Notes under the pieces: model-generated
The model's input: the letters and a program-made list of their open reading frames with translations, nothing else
Database searches by the model: none
What the model was told of the DNA's origin: nothing
Shown here: positions 41,817-49,136 of the stretch, in pieces
Numbering within the stretch: position 1 is the first letter of the stretch
Layout of the letters: each line of letters starts with the position of its first letter
From: Streptomyces aureoverticillatus
Lineage (GTDB): Bacteria; Actinomycetota; Actinomycetes; Streptomycetales; Streptomycetaceae
Length of the DNA stretch: 64,000 nucleotides
NCBI RefSeq assembly: GCF_014649395.1
Contig: NZ_BMSY01000003.1
Location: 124,001 to 188,000, forward strand
Direction: 5' to 3'
Position numbers and translations under genes: made by a program

Positions 41817-42929
41817 TCAGCGCACACCCCCCGGGACACCGGCGGCGACCGGGCGGAACATCGGCAGCTCCAACTCCTCGTCCACCCGCCGGAATTCCAG
41901 CCGCACCGGCATGCCGATCCGCACCTCGTCGTGCGGCACCCCCACCACCTGGCTGAGGATGCGCACGCCCTCGGCCAGTTCGACGAGCACCACGGCGTAC
42001 GGCCCCGGCTCCGCCGGGTCGGCGGCGTGATCCGACACCGTGAAGGCCGGGAACGGCGGGTGGTGCATCACCACGTACGAAAAGACCGTGCCCTCGCCGC
42101 TCGCCTCGACCGTGTCCCACTCCGGTGAGCCGCAGGCGTTGCAGCCCGGCAGCCAGGGGAAGCGCGGGCGGGCGCAGTCGCCGCAGCGCTGGATGAGCAG
42201 TCGGTGCCGGGCCACGCCGTCCCAGAACCCCGCGTTGTCCCTGTTGATCACGGGCCGTGGCCGCTTGTCCGTGGGACCTGGCTGCCTGCTGTCCGTGGGA
42301 CCTGGCCGCCTGCTGTCCGCGGGACCTGGCTGCCTGTTGACCGCGGGACCTGGCTGCCTGTTGACCGCGGGACTCAGCTGCCTGCTCCGGTCGGCGGGAG
42401 CGGCCTCCGCCGACCCCTCCGGCTTCCGCCGCGCGGGGGCGAACTTGAGGATCCGGAAGCGGTGCGTACCCGCCGGTTCGCCGTTCGCGCGGACGTCCGT
42501 CCGCGTCGTCACGAAATACCCCGTGCCGAGCTTGGTCGTCTTGCGCTCGGAGACCGACTCGATCACCGCGTCGAAGGTGATCTCGTCCCCGGGGCGCAGC
42601 GGCCGCAGATACTCCTGCTCGCAGTCGGTCGCCACGACCGAGGCATACCCGGCGGCGTCCAGCAGGGCGAACAACTCGTCGTACGCCTCCGAGCGGCCGG
42701 TGTGCCCCGAAAGACCGCCCATCGTCCACACCTGGAGCATGGTCGGCGGCGCGACGGCGTCGGGCCCGGTGTACGCCGCGTCGGTGTCCCCCATCGCCTC
42801 GCACCAGTGCCTGATCATCGGCTCGTTCACCGGGTCCTTGCCGCGCCCCGCCACTGCGGCGGCCCTGCCCTCGTACGCCTTCAACTTCTCGTACAACTCG
42901 TCCGGCCCGGCGTCGCGTACGCGCGTCAT
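41817..42929 (-). CDS. MaoC-DUF35 fusion (ChsH2-like)
   Basis: A 370-residue two-domain protein. The N-terminal MaoC/hot-dog domain (about 1-165) includes VAPPTMLQVWTMGGLSGHTG and RPGDEITFDAVIESVSERKT. The C-terminal DUF35 domain (about 230-360) has the rubredoxin-like zinc finger CGDCARPRFPWLPGCNACG and an OB fold. The order equals that of mycobacterial ChsH2, whose MaoC part works with ChsH1 and whose DUF35 part binds Ltp2. The linker holds an 8-residue RQPGPTDS-type repeat encoded by five 24-bp units (42266-42385), absent from the mycobacterial protein as far as I recall. Confidence 0.88.
   Translation of the reverse strand: MTRVRDAGPDELYEKLKAYEGRAAAVAGRGKDPVNEPMIRHWCEAMGDTDAAYTGPDAVAPPTMLQVWTMGGLSGHTGRSEAYDELFALLDAAGYASVVATDCEQEYLRPLRPGDEITFDAVIESVSERKTTKLGTGYFVTTRTDVRANGEPAGTHRFRILKFAPARRKPEGSAEAAPADRSRQLSPAVNRQPGPAVNRQPGPADSRRPGPTDSRQPGPTDKRPRPVINRDNAGFWDGVARHRLLIQRCGDCARPRFPWLPGCNACGSPEWDTVEASGEGTVFSYVVMHHPPFPAFTVSDHAADPAEPGPYAVVLVELAEGVRILSQVVGVPHDEVRIGMPVRLEFRRVDEELELPMFRPVAAGVPGGVR
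42266..42385 (-). repeat. Five 24-bp tandem repeats inside the MaoC-DUF35 gene
   Basis: Five consecutive 24-bp units (starts 42266, 42290, 42314, 42338, 42362), each close to TGTCCGTGGGACCTGGCTGC plus four bases. They encode 8-residue Arg-Gln-Pro-Gly-Pro-type units in the interdomain linker. Because the period is a multiple of 3, copy-number change would alter linker length without a frameshift. Confidence 0.85.
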
Positions 42930-44128
42930 CGCCGCCCCCTCCGCATACCGAGCCGCATCGTCGCCACGATCTCCCGCTGCACCTCGCTCACCCCGCCCCC
43001 GAAGGTGTTGATCTGCGCCGCCCTGTTCATCCGCTCCAGCTCCCCGTCCCCGACCGCCCCCGACCCCGTGCGCGGACGCGCACCCAGCGCCAGGGATCCC
43101 GGTGAGCCGGCCCGGACGAGGCCCGCGTCCCCCGCGATCTCCTGACATATTCGGTACACCTCGACCGCCGATTCGGTTCCCGCGAACTTCACGCCGCTCG
43201 CGTCGCCGGGCGCCAGTCGACCGGCCCCCACATCCCCCACCAAACGCCAGTTGAGCAGGCGCGTTGCCGCGAGCCGGGCATGCGCCTCGGCCAGTTTCAA
43301 ACGGACCCACGGAGCGTCAACCCTGCGCTCACCCGTCACCGGATCGGGTGAGCACGCCGCGGTGCGCGCGGCCGCGTAGAAATCCTCGGCCTGCATGCCG
43401 ATCGCGGCGAGCGCGACCCGCTCGTGGTTGAGCTGCTCGGTGATGAGTCCCCAGCCGCCGTTCTCCTCGCCGACGAGGTTCCCCGCGGGCACGCGTACGC
43501 CGTCGTAGTACGTCGCCGTCGTGGTCAGGCCGCCGACGGTCTCGATCGGGGTCCAGGAGAAGCCGGGGGAGTCGGTCGGCACGAGGAGGATCGAGATGCC
43601 CCGGTGCTTGGGCGCGTCCGGATCGGTGCGGCAGGCGAGCCAGATCCAGTCGGCGTTCTGCGCGTTGGAGGTGAAGATCTTCTGGCCGTCGATGACCCAG
43701 CCGCCGTTGTCCCGTACGGCTTTCGTGCGCAACGCGGCGAGGTCGGTCCCGGCGGACGGCTCGCTGTAGCCGATGGCGAAGACGAGCTCGCCGCTGAGGA
43801 TGCGCGGCAGGAAGGAGCTCCGCTGCTCCGGCGATCCGTACCTCATGAGGGTCGGCCCGACGGTGTTCAGCGTGACCATCGACACGGGCGCGCCCGCGCG
43901 GTACGCCTCGTCGAAGAACACGAACTGCTCGTCGGGGCCGCGCCCCTGGCCGCCGTACGCGACGGGCCAGCCGAGGCCGAGCAGCCCGTCGGCGCCGATG
44001 CGCCGCAGGATCCGGCGCTGCGCGGCCGGGTCGTCGCTCGCGGGCGGGCCGTCGGGCAGCAGTGCCCGGAAGTACGCGCGCAGCTCGGCGCGCAGCTGGT
44101 GCTGGCGTTCGGTGGGGGCGAGGTGCAC
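42926..44128 (-). CDS. Acyl-CoA dehydrogenase (FadE29-like subunit)
   Basis: A 400-residue acyl-CoA dehydrogenase; GTG 44128 follows ggagagg on the minus strand, and no other start fits between it and the operator. Motifs are GLGWPVAYGGQGRGPDEQFV, FAIGYSEPSAGTDLAALRTK (FAD/substrate region), WVIDGQKIFTSNAQNADWIW and INTFGGGVSEVQREIVATMR at the C-terminus. It is the first gene of a five-gene coupled operon matching the mycobacterial igr set (FadE28, FadE29, ChsH2, ChsH1, Ltp2). Its substrate is therefore probably a steroid-type side-chain CoA ester. Confidence 0.9.
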   Translation of the reverse strand: MHLAPTERQHQLRAELRAYFRALLPDGPPASDDPAAQRRILRRIGADGLLGLGWPVAYGGQGRGPDEQFVFFDEAYRAGAPVSMVTLNTVGPTLMRYGSPEQRSSFLPRILSGELVFAIGYSEPSAGTDLAALRTKAVRDNGGWVIDGQKIFTSNAQNADWIWLACRTDPDAPKHRGISILLVPTDSPGFSWTPIETVGGLTTTATYYDGVRVPAGNLVGEENGGWGLITEQLNHERVALAAIGMQAEDFYAAARTAACSPDPVTGERRVDAPWVRLKLAEAHARLAATRLLNWRLVGDVGAGRLAPGDASGVKFAGTESAVEVYRICQEIAGDAGLVRAGSPGSLALGARPRTGSGAVGDGELERMNRAAQINTFGGGVSEVQREIVATMRLGMRRGRR

Positions 44129-44159
44129 GGGGGCGGCCTCTCCGTCTCGTACCGGCAGG

Positions 44160-44182
44160 GTTTCTGACTGTCCGTCAGAAAC
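44160..44182. promoter_or_regulatory. Perfect palindromic operator upstream of the igr-like operon
   Basis: GTTTCTGAC (44160-44168) and GTCAGAAAC (44174-44182) are perfect 9-bp arms with a 5-bp spacer, 32 bp upstream of the first dehydrogenase start. Size and symmetry suit a TetR-family repressor such as those that sense acyl-CoA. No regulator gene lies directly beside it. The rest of the 293-bp gap (44129-44421) shows no other feature. Confidence 0.6.
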
Positions 44183-44421
44183 AGAACCGGCGTCAAGGCC
44201 CCGTGGCGGGCCCCGCGTCCGCTCCGGGCCCACCCTGCACCCGCCCCCGCACTCCGAAGGCGCACGACAACCGCGGAGACGGCCTCGAACACGGCCACGG
44301 GGGCAGCCTCGGACCCGACCTCGGACACAGCTGCGCGACGGTGCCCCAGGCACCGCCGCGCAGCCGTCACATCACCCCACTGAGCAGGCCCCCGAGGATC
44401 ACTCCCCGACGAGGCCCTGGG

Positions 44422-44733
44422 TCACCACAGTTCGCTGAAGTTCACGGCAACGTTCGAGTTGCCCTGGTTGATCGCCGTGTACGCAGAACCGTTCACCTGC
44501 GCCGTGTTGCTCTGGTTCGAGGCGCCGTTGCCGACCGCCTGCTGCTGCGTGGTGGACGAGTTGCCTTCGTTGTCGTCGCCGACGCCGCTGCCGGTGACCG
44601 TAGCCACACCCGCGTTGGATCCGTCGTCCGCGAACGAACCGTTGTCGGCCATCGCAACACCGGAGAAGAGAGCGGCGGCGAGGGGCAGGGCCGCGACAGC
44701 GGCGAGGACGCGGGCGGTACGGATGCTTGCCAT
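44422..44733 (-). CDS. Secreted Asn/Gln-rich protein, curlin-like repeats
   Basis: A 103-residue secreted protein from ATG 44733 after ctggagg. A signal peptide (MASIRTARVLAAVAALPLAA, cleavage after AMA) precedes a polar mature chain rich in Asn, Gln, Ser and Gly: NSSTTQQQAVGNGASNQSNT, then NGSAYTAINQGNSNVAVNF. The spacing of Gln/Asn resembles amyloid-forming curlin-type repeats. Streptomyces makes other surface amyloids (chaplins), but no chaplin domain is seen here. A surface or fibre role is inferred. Confidence 0.7.
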   Translation of the reverse strand: MASIRTARVLAAVAALPLAAALFSGVAMADNGSFADDGSNAGVATVTGSGVGDDNEGNSSTTQQQAVGNGASNQSNTAQVNGSAYTAINQGNSNVAVNFSELW

Positions 44734-45106
44734 GTTTTTCCTCCAGGACGGGGAGTCACGCACCGGCGGGAAGCCGGGAGCGCCTCAAGTAGCTCTTGCT
44801 CCAAGGCGGTTGGCCGACCGCCTCGGTCTGGATCTGCACGACGTCGCGAGTCCAGAGTTGCCCACCGAATCCCCGCGGAACCACCCCGGAAGGCACGATT
44901 CCCCCGCAAGCGTGAGGACATGTCGATAAACACGCTTTGCATCCGCAGCGTCCCGGCTCGGCGCCGTTCCGGCCGCTCGACCCAGGCGCCCCACGGGCTG
45001 AAGCGTTCCGGCAGCCACCCGAAGTGAGGGGGCGCCGCCCGCACAGGGCGCGCCACCCCGGGCCACCCCCCTTTCTTTCTTCGAACGCCTGTACGAAAAT
45101 GAAGTC
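44734..45106. other. Non-coding interval
   Basis: A 373-bp gap between divergent genes. It contains a 7-bp stem AGGCGGT/ACCGCCT (44804-44823) in what would be the leader of the secreted-protein mRNA, and no convincing ORF. Promoters for both flanking genes must lie here but are not identified by eye. Confidence 0.5.
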
Positions 45107-46114
45107 ATGGCCCCCATCGACCGCCATGCCGCAGACCGCAACACCCCTGACCACGCCGGTGACCACGCAGGTGACCACGCAGGTGACCCCACCCCCGACC
45201 CCACGCCTCGCTCCACCCCTCGCCCCGCCCCGGACCACCGCTCCGCCGCCGACCGGCACACCGCCACGCTCGCGCTCGCCCACGCCCTGTCCGCCGCCGA
45301 GCGCGGCCTCGCCGTCATCCCGCTCTCCCGGACCAAGCTCCCGGCGCTGCGCTCCCCGCACCACGAGGACCCGCAGCCGTCGGCGTGCCGGGGCGAGTGC
45401 GGACGCATGGGGCACGGTGTGTACGACGCGTCGACCGACCCCCTGCGCATCCGTGAACTGTTCGCCGCCGCGCCCTGGGCCACCGGCTACGGCATCGCGT
45501 GCGGTCTCGCCCCCTACCACCTGATCGGCATCGACCTGGACACCAAGTCCGGGGCCGACGCCCCGGCCGCGCTGCGCGAGCTGGCGCTGCGGCACCTGTT
45601 CACCATCCCGGACACCGTCGTCGTGACGACGCCGAGCGGCGGCCGCCACATCTGGCTGTCCGGGCCGCCCGACACGGTGGTGCCCAACTCGGCGGGGCGG
45701 CTCGCCCCCGGGATCGACATCCGCGGCGCGGGCGGCTATCTGGTCGGCCCCGGCTCCCGTACCGAACACGGCGTCTACAGCACGGTGCCCGGCACCGCCC
45801 ACCTCCCGCCCGCCGCCTGCCCGCCCGCGCTGCTGCGCCTGCTCGCCCCGGCACCGCGACGCAGGCCCGGCCCCCCGCGCGCGGACGGCCCACCGGCTGC
45901 CCAACAGGGCCAGGGCCTGGTCCAGTTCGTCCTCGCCGCGCACGAGGGCCAGCGCAACACCCGCCTGTTCTGGGCGGCGTGCCGCGCCTACGAGAACGGC
46001 CTGGGCGAGGCCCTCACCGGCCCCCTCACGGACGCGGCACTCCGCGTGGGCCTCACCCTCCGCGAGGCCCGCTCGACCATCGCGTCGGCGGCACGCCTGA
46101 CGGGCCACGACTAG
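45107..46114 (+). CDS. Bifunctional primase/polymerase (prim-pol) domain protein
   Basis: A 335-residue protein from ATG 45107. The N-terminus has a short HAGD repeat (DHAGDHAGDHAGD) and a Thr/Pro-rich disordered part (to about 45). The prim-pol domain then shows AERGLAVIPLSRTKLPALRS, CRGECGRMGHGVYDAS (a possible zinc site), the catalytic acidic motif LIGIDLDTKSGADAP, TTPSGGRHIWLSG (the catalytic His) and GIDIRGAGGYLVGPGS. Such proteins occur on actinomycete chromosomes as well as in mobile elements; this one lies outside both elements. It may take part in repair synthesis. Confidence 0.85.
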   Translation: MAPIDRHAADRNTPDHAGDHAGDHAGDPTPDPTPRSTPRPAPDHRSAADRHTATLALAHALSAAERGLAVIPLSRTKLPALRSPHHEDPQPSACRGECGRMGHGVYDASTDPLRIRELFAAAPWATGYGIACGLAPYHLIGIDLDTKSGADAPAALRELALRHLFTIPDTVVVTTPSGGRHIWLSGPPDTVVPNSAGRLAPGIDIRGAGGYLVGPGSRTEHGVYSTVPGTAHLPPAACPPALLRLLAPAPRRRPGPPRADGPPAAQQGQGLVQFVLAAHEGQRNTRLFWAACRAYENGLGEALTGPLTDAALRVGLTLREARSTIASAARLTGHD

Positions 46115-46205
46115 AGACCCGGCCGGCCGGGCACAGCCGAGACACGAACCCGGCCACGCACGCACGTCCCGAAAAGCGACCGAGCGGGAACCCTTCCGTG
46201 AACCC

Positions 46206-46436
46206 TCAGGAGATCGGCAGCCCGCGGATCGGCAGCGAACGCAGCGCCGAGCCGTCGAGGATCTCCTTACCGGGAACCCCGTCGAACGATTCCTGCGCGG
46301 CCAGCTTCGAGACGGCCAGCCCTTCCCCCGGCGGCTCCTCCGCGGCCACGGCGGGCGCCGCGGCCCCCAGCACCATTGCCGCGCCGACGGCCCCCACCGA
46401 ACCGACCGCGCCCACGACAGCCTCAACGATCCTCAT
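46206..46436 (-). CDS. Small secreted protein
   Basis: A 76-residue protein from ATG 46436 with a Sec-type signal peptide (MRIVEAVVGAVGSVGAVGAA, cleavage near AVA-AEE). The mature part of about 45 residues contains GVPGKEILDGSALRSLPIRG. The function is unknown; small secreted peptides of this size are common in Streptomyces. Confidence 0.55.
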   Translation of the reverse strand: MRIVEAVVGAVGSVGAVGAAMVLGAAAPAVAAEEPPGEGLAVSKLAAQESFDGVPGKEILDGSALRSLPIRGLPIS

Positions 46437-46654
46437 GCCCGAAGCTCCCCTTCCAGTTCCGGCAGCGCGCACAACGGAGCACGAGGCTCGCATCTCCGGG
46501 GCACCCGACCCTCGCGGCCGACACCCAACGCCCTGCCGCCCCCTTAACCCACCCCCGCCCCCCGGAGGTACCGCCGCCTCACCCGAGCGGCCCACGGCAA
46601 CGCCGCCCGACCGCACCGGCGGGGCTGACAGGCGAGTGAAGGAGGATGATCCCC

Positions 46655-46966
46655 ATGCGCGGAGAGAGCGAGTACGAAGCCGTCGTGGACCGGCTGTGGC
46701 AGGAGCACCTGGACGCCGCCTTCCCGGCGGGACTGCGCGGCGCCGAACTGGCGGGCCACGACATGGTGATGCTCGACGCGGACGTCGCCGGCTGCGTGAG
46801 CACGTGGCGGGACAACGGCGGATCCCTCGACGCGTGGCGCCACCAGGTCCTGCACGGCCGCATCGCCGCCCTCGAGAAGGTCCTGCCCCTCCTCACGGAC
46901 GCGCAAGAGCTCCGGTACTTCCGACGGCTGCGCCGACTGGCAGCCCTCACGGCAGAGGCGGGGTGA
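46655..46966 (+). CDS. Conserved small cytosolic protein
   Basis: A 103-residue protein; ATG 46655 is preferred because gaaggagg would overlap the ATG at 46646. It is all helical, with ESEYEAVVDRLWQEHLDAAF, CVSTWRDNGGSLDAWRHQVL and YFRRLRRLAALTAE. No function is known. Its stop codon lies inside a strong terminator stem. Confidence 0.7.
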   Translation: MRGESEYEAVVDRLWQEHLDAAFPAGLRGAELAGHDMVMLDADVAGCVSTWRDNGGSLDAWRHQVLHGRIAALEKVLPLLTDAQELRYFRRLRRLAALTAEAG

Positions 46967-46989
46967 CCGAAAGCTCCGGTCACCCCGCC
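46955..46989. terminator. Terminator overlapping the stop codon
   Basis: AGGCGGGGTGACCG (46955-46968) pairs with CGGTCACCCCGCCT (46976-46989), a 14-bp perfect stem with a 7-base loop. The TGA of the preceding gene is part of the left arm. Confidence 0.65.
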
Positions 46990-47014
46990 TCATCAGGCCC
47001 TACGGCCAGTTCCC

Positions 47015-47069
47015 GCGGTGGGTGTGGGATTTGAACCCACGGTGGCGTGAACCACGACGGTTTTCAAGA
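47015..47069 (-). repeat. Left attachment site (attL): 3' half of tRNA-Ser
   Basis: The 55 bp from 47015 to 47069 are identical to 54428-54482, covering the anticodon loop to the discriminator base of tRNA-Ser. Beyond 47069 the sequence diverges (GGGTGCTG instead of CCGTTCCC), so no 5' half exists and this copy is not a functional tRNA. Confidence 0.92.
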
Positions 47070-47143
47070 GGGTGCTGCGGGAAGCCTCTCCTGCGCGGCT
47101 GACCTGCACACTCAGCCCCTCATCAGCCCCCGTGACGTCAGAC

Positions 47144-47161
47144 GGTCCACACCTGGTCCAC
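47144..47161. repeat. Arm-type repeat near the left end
   Basis: GGTCCACACCTGGTCCAC contains two GGTCCAC units 9 bp apart. It recurs with one change at 54298-54315 near the right end. Position and pairing are typical of integrase arm-binding sites. Confidence 0.6.
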
Positions 47162-47201
47162 CGCGGCCGCCCCAGGTCTGATCACGCCGTCTCCAGTGGG
47201 C

Positions 47202-47912
47202 CTACCGGTGAAGCTCGGAGATCCTGCTGAGCAAGAGGTTGGTCTGCTGCTCCATGAGGCCGGCGCGCTCGCGGCTCAACTCATCGAACTGGCCATGAGC
47301 CGCTGCATTCCGGAGCCCTCCAACTTGCTCCAGATCTTTTGCCTCCTGCTTCGTGATCAGCTCCTTCTTGCGCAGAAGCTGCGAGTACGAGCTGAGCGAA
47401 GGACGCTCGGGCATGTCTAGCCCACGGGCCTCGATCAGCGCCCGAAGCGCACTCTCCAAGGCTGCGCCGCACAACACGATGGCCGCAGCAGGATGGGTCT
47501 GCTTGTCGCCCAGCAGCCGTCGCACCTGTCTCATCATGTCCGTGCTGATCAAGCCGACTTCCGACCACGCGCGGGCACCCACGATCTCGCTGACACCCGC
47601 TTCGACCTGTCGAACCCAGGTAAGCAGAACGTCACCAACGGCGCGGGCTCCTGACTCGGTGGACTGGTTGTCTCCCTTGCTCTGGTACACCTCAGCAGCC
47701 CGGGAAGTCCAAAAGCTGTCCTCCCCGGCGTACTGACGCAGAAACTCCATGCCCGCGAACGCGTTCGCCATCAGAGCAGGAAGTTGCTGATGGTCAGAGA
47801 TCCGCCACCAGCCCCGACCGTCCCCGTTCCTTCCGGAGCGCCACTCCAGACCTTCTTGCAGCGTCTGTGCCAGTGAGCGAGCGTACGAGAGAACCTGTTC
47901 CTGATTGGGCAT
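47202..47912 (-). CDS. HEPN-like putative RNase / defence protein
   Basis: A 236-residue, almost entirely helical protein. Near the C-terminus it has GGLRNAAAHGQFDEL, giving Arg201-x4-His206, the R-x4-6-H motif of HEPN ribonucleases. The preceding helices (PAAAIVLCGAALESALRALI) resemble the first part of a HEPN fold. HEPN proteins act as toxins or abortive-infection effectors, often with a nucleotidyltransferase antitoxin; none is adjacent. It lies just inside the left end of the element, the usual place for cargo. The first about 90 residues are unassigned. Confidence 0.65.
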   Translation of the reverse strand: MPNQEQVLSYARSLAQTLQEGLEWRSGRNGDGRGWWRISDHQQLPALMANAFAGMEFLRQYAGEDSFWTSRAAEVYQSKGDNQSTESGARAVGDVLLTWVRQVEAGVSEIVGARAWSEVGLISTDMMRQVRRLLGDKQTHPAAAIVLCGAALESALRALIEARGLDMPERPSLSSYSQLLRKKELITKQEAKDLEQVGGLRNAAAHGQFDELSRERAGLMEQQTNLLLSRISELHR

Positions 47913-48004
47913 ATCAGCACTCCAACTGCACGATGGAACTCTCGATCATCGCTTCTGAAGACTCAGCGTGCACTCGGTTTCCAGAGTTAGAGGAGACTGT
48001 CGAC

Positions 48005-48304
48005 ATGGCCAAGGAGTACCGAGTCGGGATCGTCTGCACCGATAGAGGCCAGCACTCGCGAGTACGCCTGACGATGGCCCGCCGCGAAGCTGATGGCAGC
48101 CACGGGATGACCCACGCCCTCCGATGCTTCGCATCGCCCATGCGGGACGCCGAACCTGGATCCATGATGGGTCACAGTTCATACATCTTCAGGTGCCCAG
48201 CGTGCCCACGTACTCCTCAAGTTGAGGCGACAAGATGGTGGCAGATCGTAGATGAGATGAGAGCTGCGGGCTTCACCGAACTGGACATCTCGTTGCTACC
48301 ATGA
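48005..48304 (+). CDS. Hypothetical zinc-finger-like protein
   Basis: A 99-residue protein from ATG 48005 after gagga. It begins MAKEYRVGIVCTDRGQHSRV and later has FRCPACPRTPQVEATRWWQI, so that CxxC plus an upstream Cys/His could bind zinc. The C-terminal helix is IVDEMRAAGFTELDISLL. The function is unknown. Related short proteins with a C-T-D-R-G-Q/H-H/S opening occur in Streptomyces. Confidence 0.65.
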   Translation: MAKEYRVGIVCTDRGQHSRVRLTMARREADGSHGMTHALRCFASPMRDAEPGSMMGHSSYIFRCPACPRTPQVEATRWWQIVDEMRAAGFTELDISLLP

Positions 48305-48427
48305 ACCTGCTGTCGTGTAGCTAGACGGCCCCTGGGCGAGGACGGGGTCACTTTCCAGTCACGTACGTGACGTTCGCCGCAAGCCCGCTCATCCGGTGGG
48401 TAGCTTCAAGCTGCCCACGGAGAAGAC

Positions 48428-48565
48428 ATGCAAGACCTCGCCATCAACATCCTCGCCAATCTGGCGGCAAGTACCGTGACAACTTTGTGCGTCCTTGCTG
48501 GCCACCAAGTACGCGCCCGTTGGCGTAGGCGCCGTGACCTGGATGGCAACAGCAACTCCCGCTAG
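48428..48565 (+). CDS. Tiny single-span membrane protein
   Basis: A 45-residue protein from ATG 48428, directly after acggagaagac. One hydrophobic segment (INILANLAASTVTTLCVLAG) is followed by a strongly basic tail (RARWRRRRDL). A good ribosome-binding site, a clear terminator 53 bases downstream and plausible topology support it. The function is unknown. Confidence 0.55.
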   Translation: MQDLAINILANLAASTVTTLCVLAGHQVRARWRRRRDLDGNSNSR

Positions 48566-48617
48566 TGCACAGTGACGGACGTACGCCTGTGCCGTTTCAA
48601 GAGTGACTGACAACATC

Positions 48618-48654
48618 GACGGCCCTCGTCTGAGGTATTGGGACGAGGGCCGTC
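48618..48654 (+). terminator. Intrinsic terminator
   Basis: GACGGCCCTCGTC (48618-48630) and GACGAGGGCCGTC (48642-48654) form a 13-bp perfect stem with an 11-base loop, followed by tttc. It ends the transcript of the tiny membrane protein. Confidence 0.8.
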
Positions 48655-48734
48655 TTTCGAGATGCGAAACTACATTGCGTTGCTTGAGGTAGAGCCTAGG
48701 CAAAGGCTGGTCCCGTGACGCTACGCTGCTGTCC

Positions 48735-49136
48735 ATGGCTGAGGCATTCGTCACCGGAGACGGCCACCGAGCGTGCGGCATCTGCCCTTCACGCCGCTTC
48801 CCGCTCGCCGAGTTCGACGTGGCCGAGCATCCGTCTCGCGAGTGCCCGTTCAACCCCGAGGACGGCCACAGATACACGCTGCAAGGCGTGCCCGTCTGCG
48901 TCCATCCGGAGAAGGTCGGCCTGCCGCCTGCCCCGTACAGGACGGAAGGCGTGGCTCTGGTGGCCGACGTCGTGCTGCCCCGTGACGTCGCCGAACTCGA
49001 TGTGTACCTGCGTGAGCTGGTGCACGGCGCAGCCCCCGGTGCCCTTGAGGTGCTGATCGACCTGGCGGACCGTGAGATCCGACGTACCTTCCCTGAGGTC
49101 GACCCCACCTTGGCACTGCGCCGTGCGTTCAACTAG
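48735..49136 (+). CDS. Module protein B, element copy (B2), zinc-binding-like
   Basis: A 133-residue paralogue of the gene at 33935-34339. It shares CGICPSRRFPLAEFDV and GVPVCVHPEKVGLPPAPY with the Cys/His pattern conserved, while the C-terminal helical half differs more (YLRELVHGAAPGALEVLIDL). It is convergent with A2, and the two stop codons share one CTAG (49133-49136), exactly as in the prophage copy. A TACGCT -10-like element lies 8-13 bases before ATG and no ribosome-binding site is evident, again suggesting a leaderless mRNA. The function is unknown. Confidence 0.75.
   Translation: MAEAFVTGDGHRACGICPSRRFPLAEFDVAEHPSRECPFNPEDGHRYTLQGVPVCVHPEKVGLPPAPYRTEGVALVADVVLPRDVAELDVYLRELVHGAAPGALEVLIDLADREIRRTFPEVDPTLALRRAFN

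Noticed and set aside
42266..42385. CRISPR-like array
   Set aside because: Direct 24-bp units without spacers, inside a coding frame and in phase with it; this is a protein repeat.
47015..47069. Second tRNA-Ser gene
   Set aside because: Only the 3' half of the tRNA is present; no 5' acceptor strand or D arm follows. It is an attachment site.
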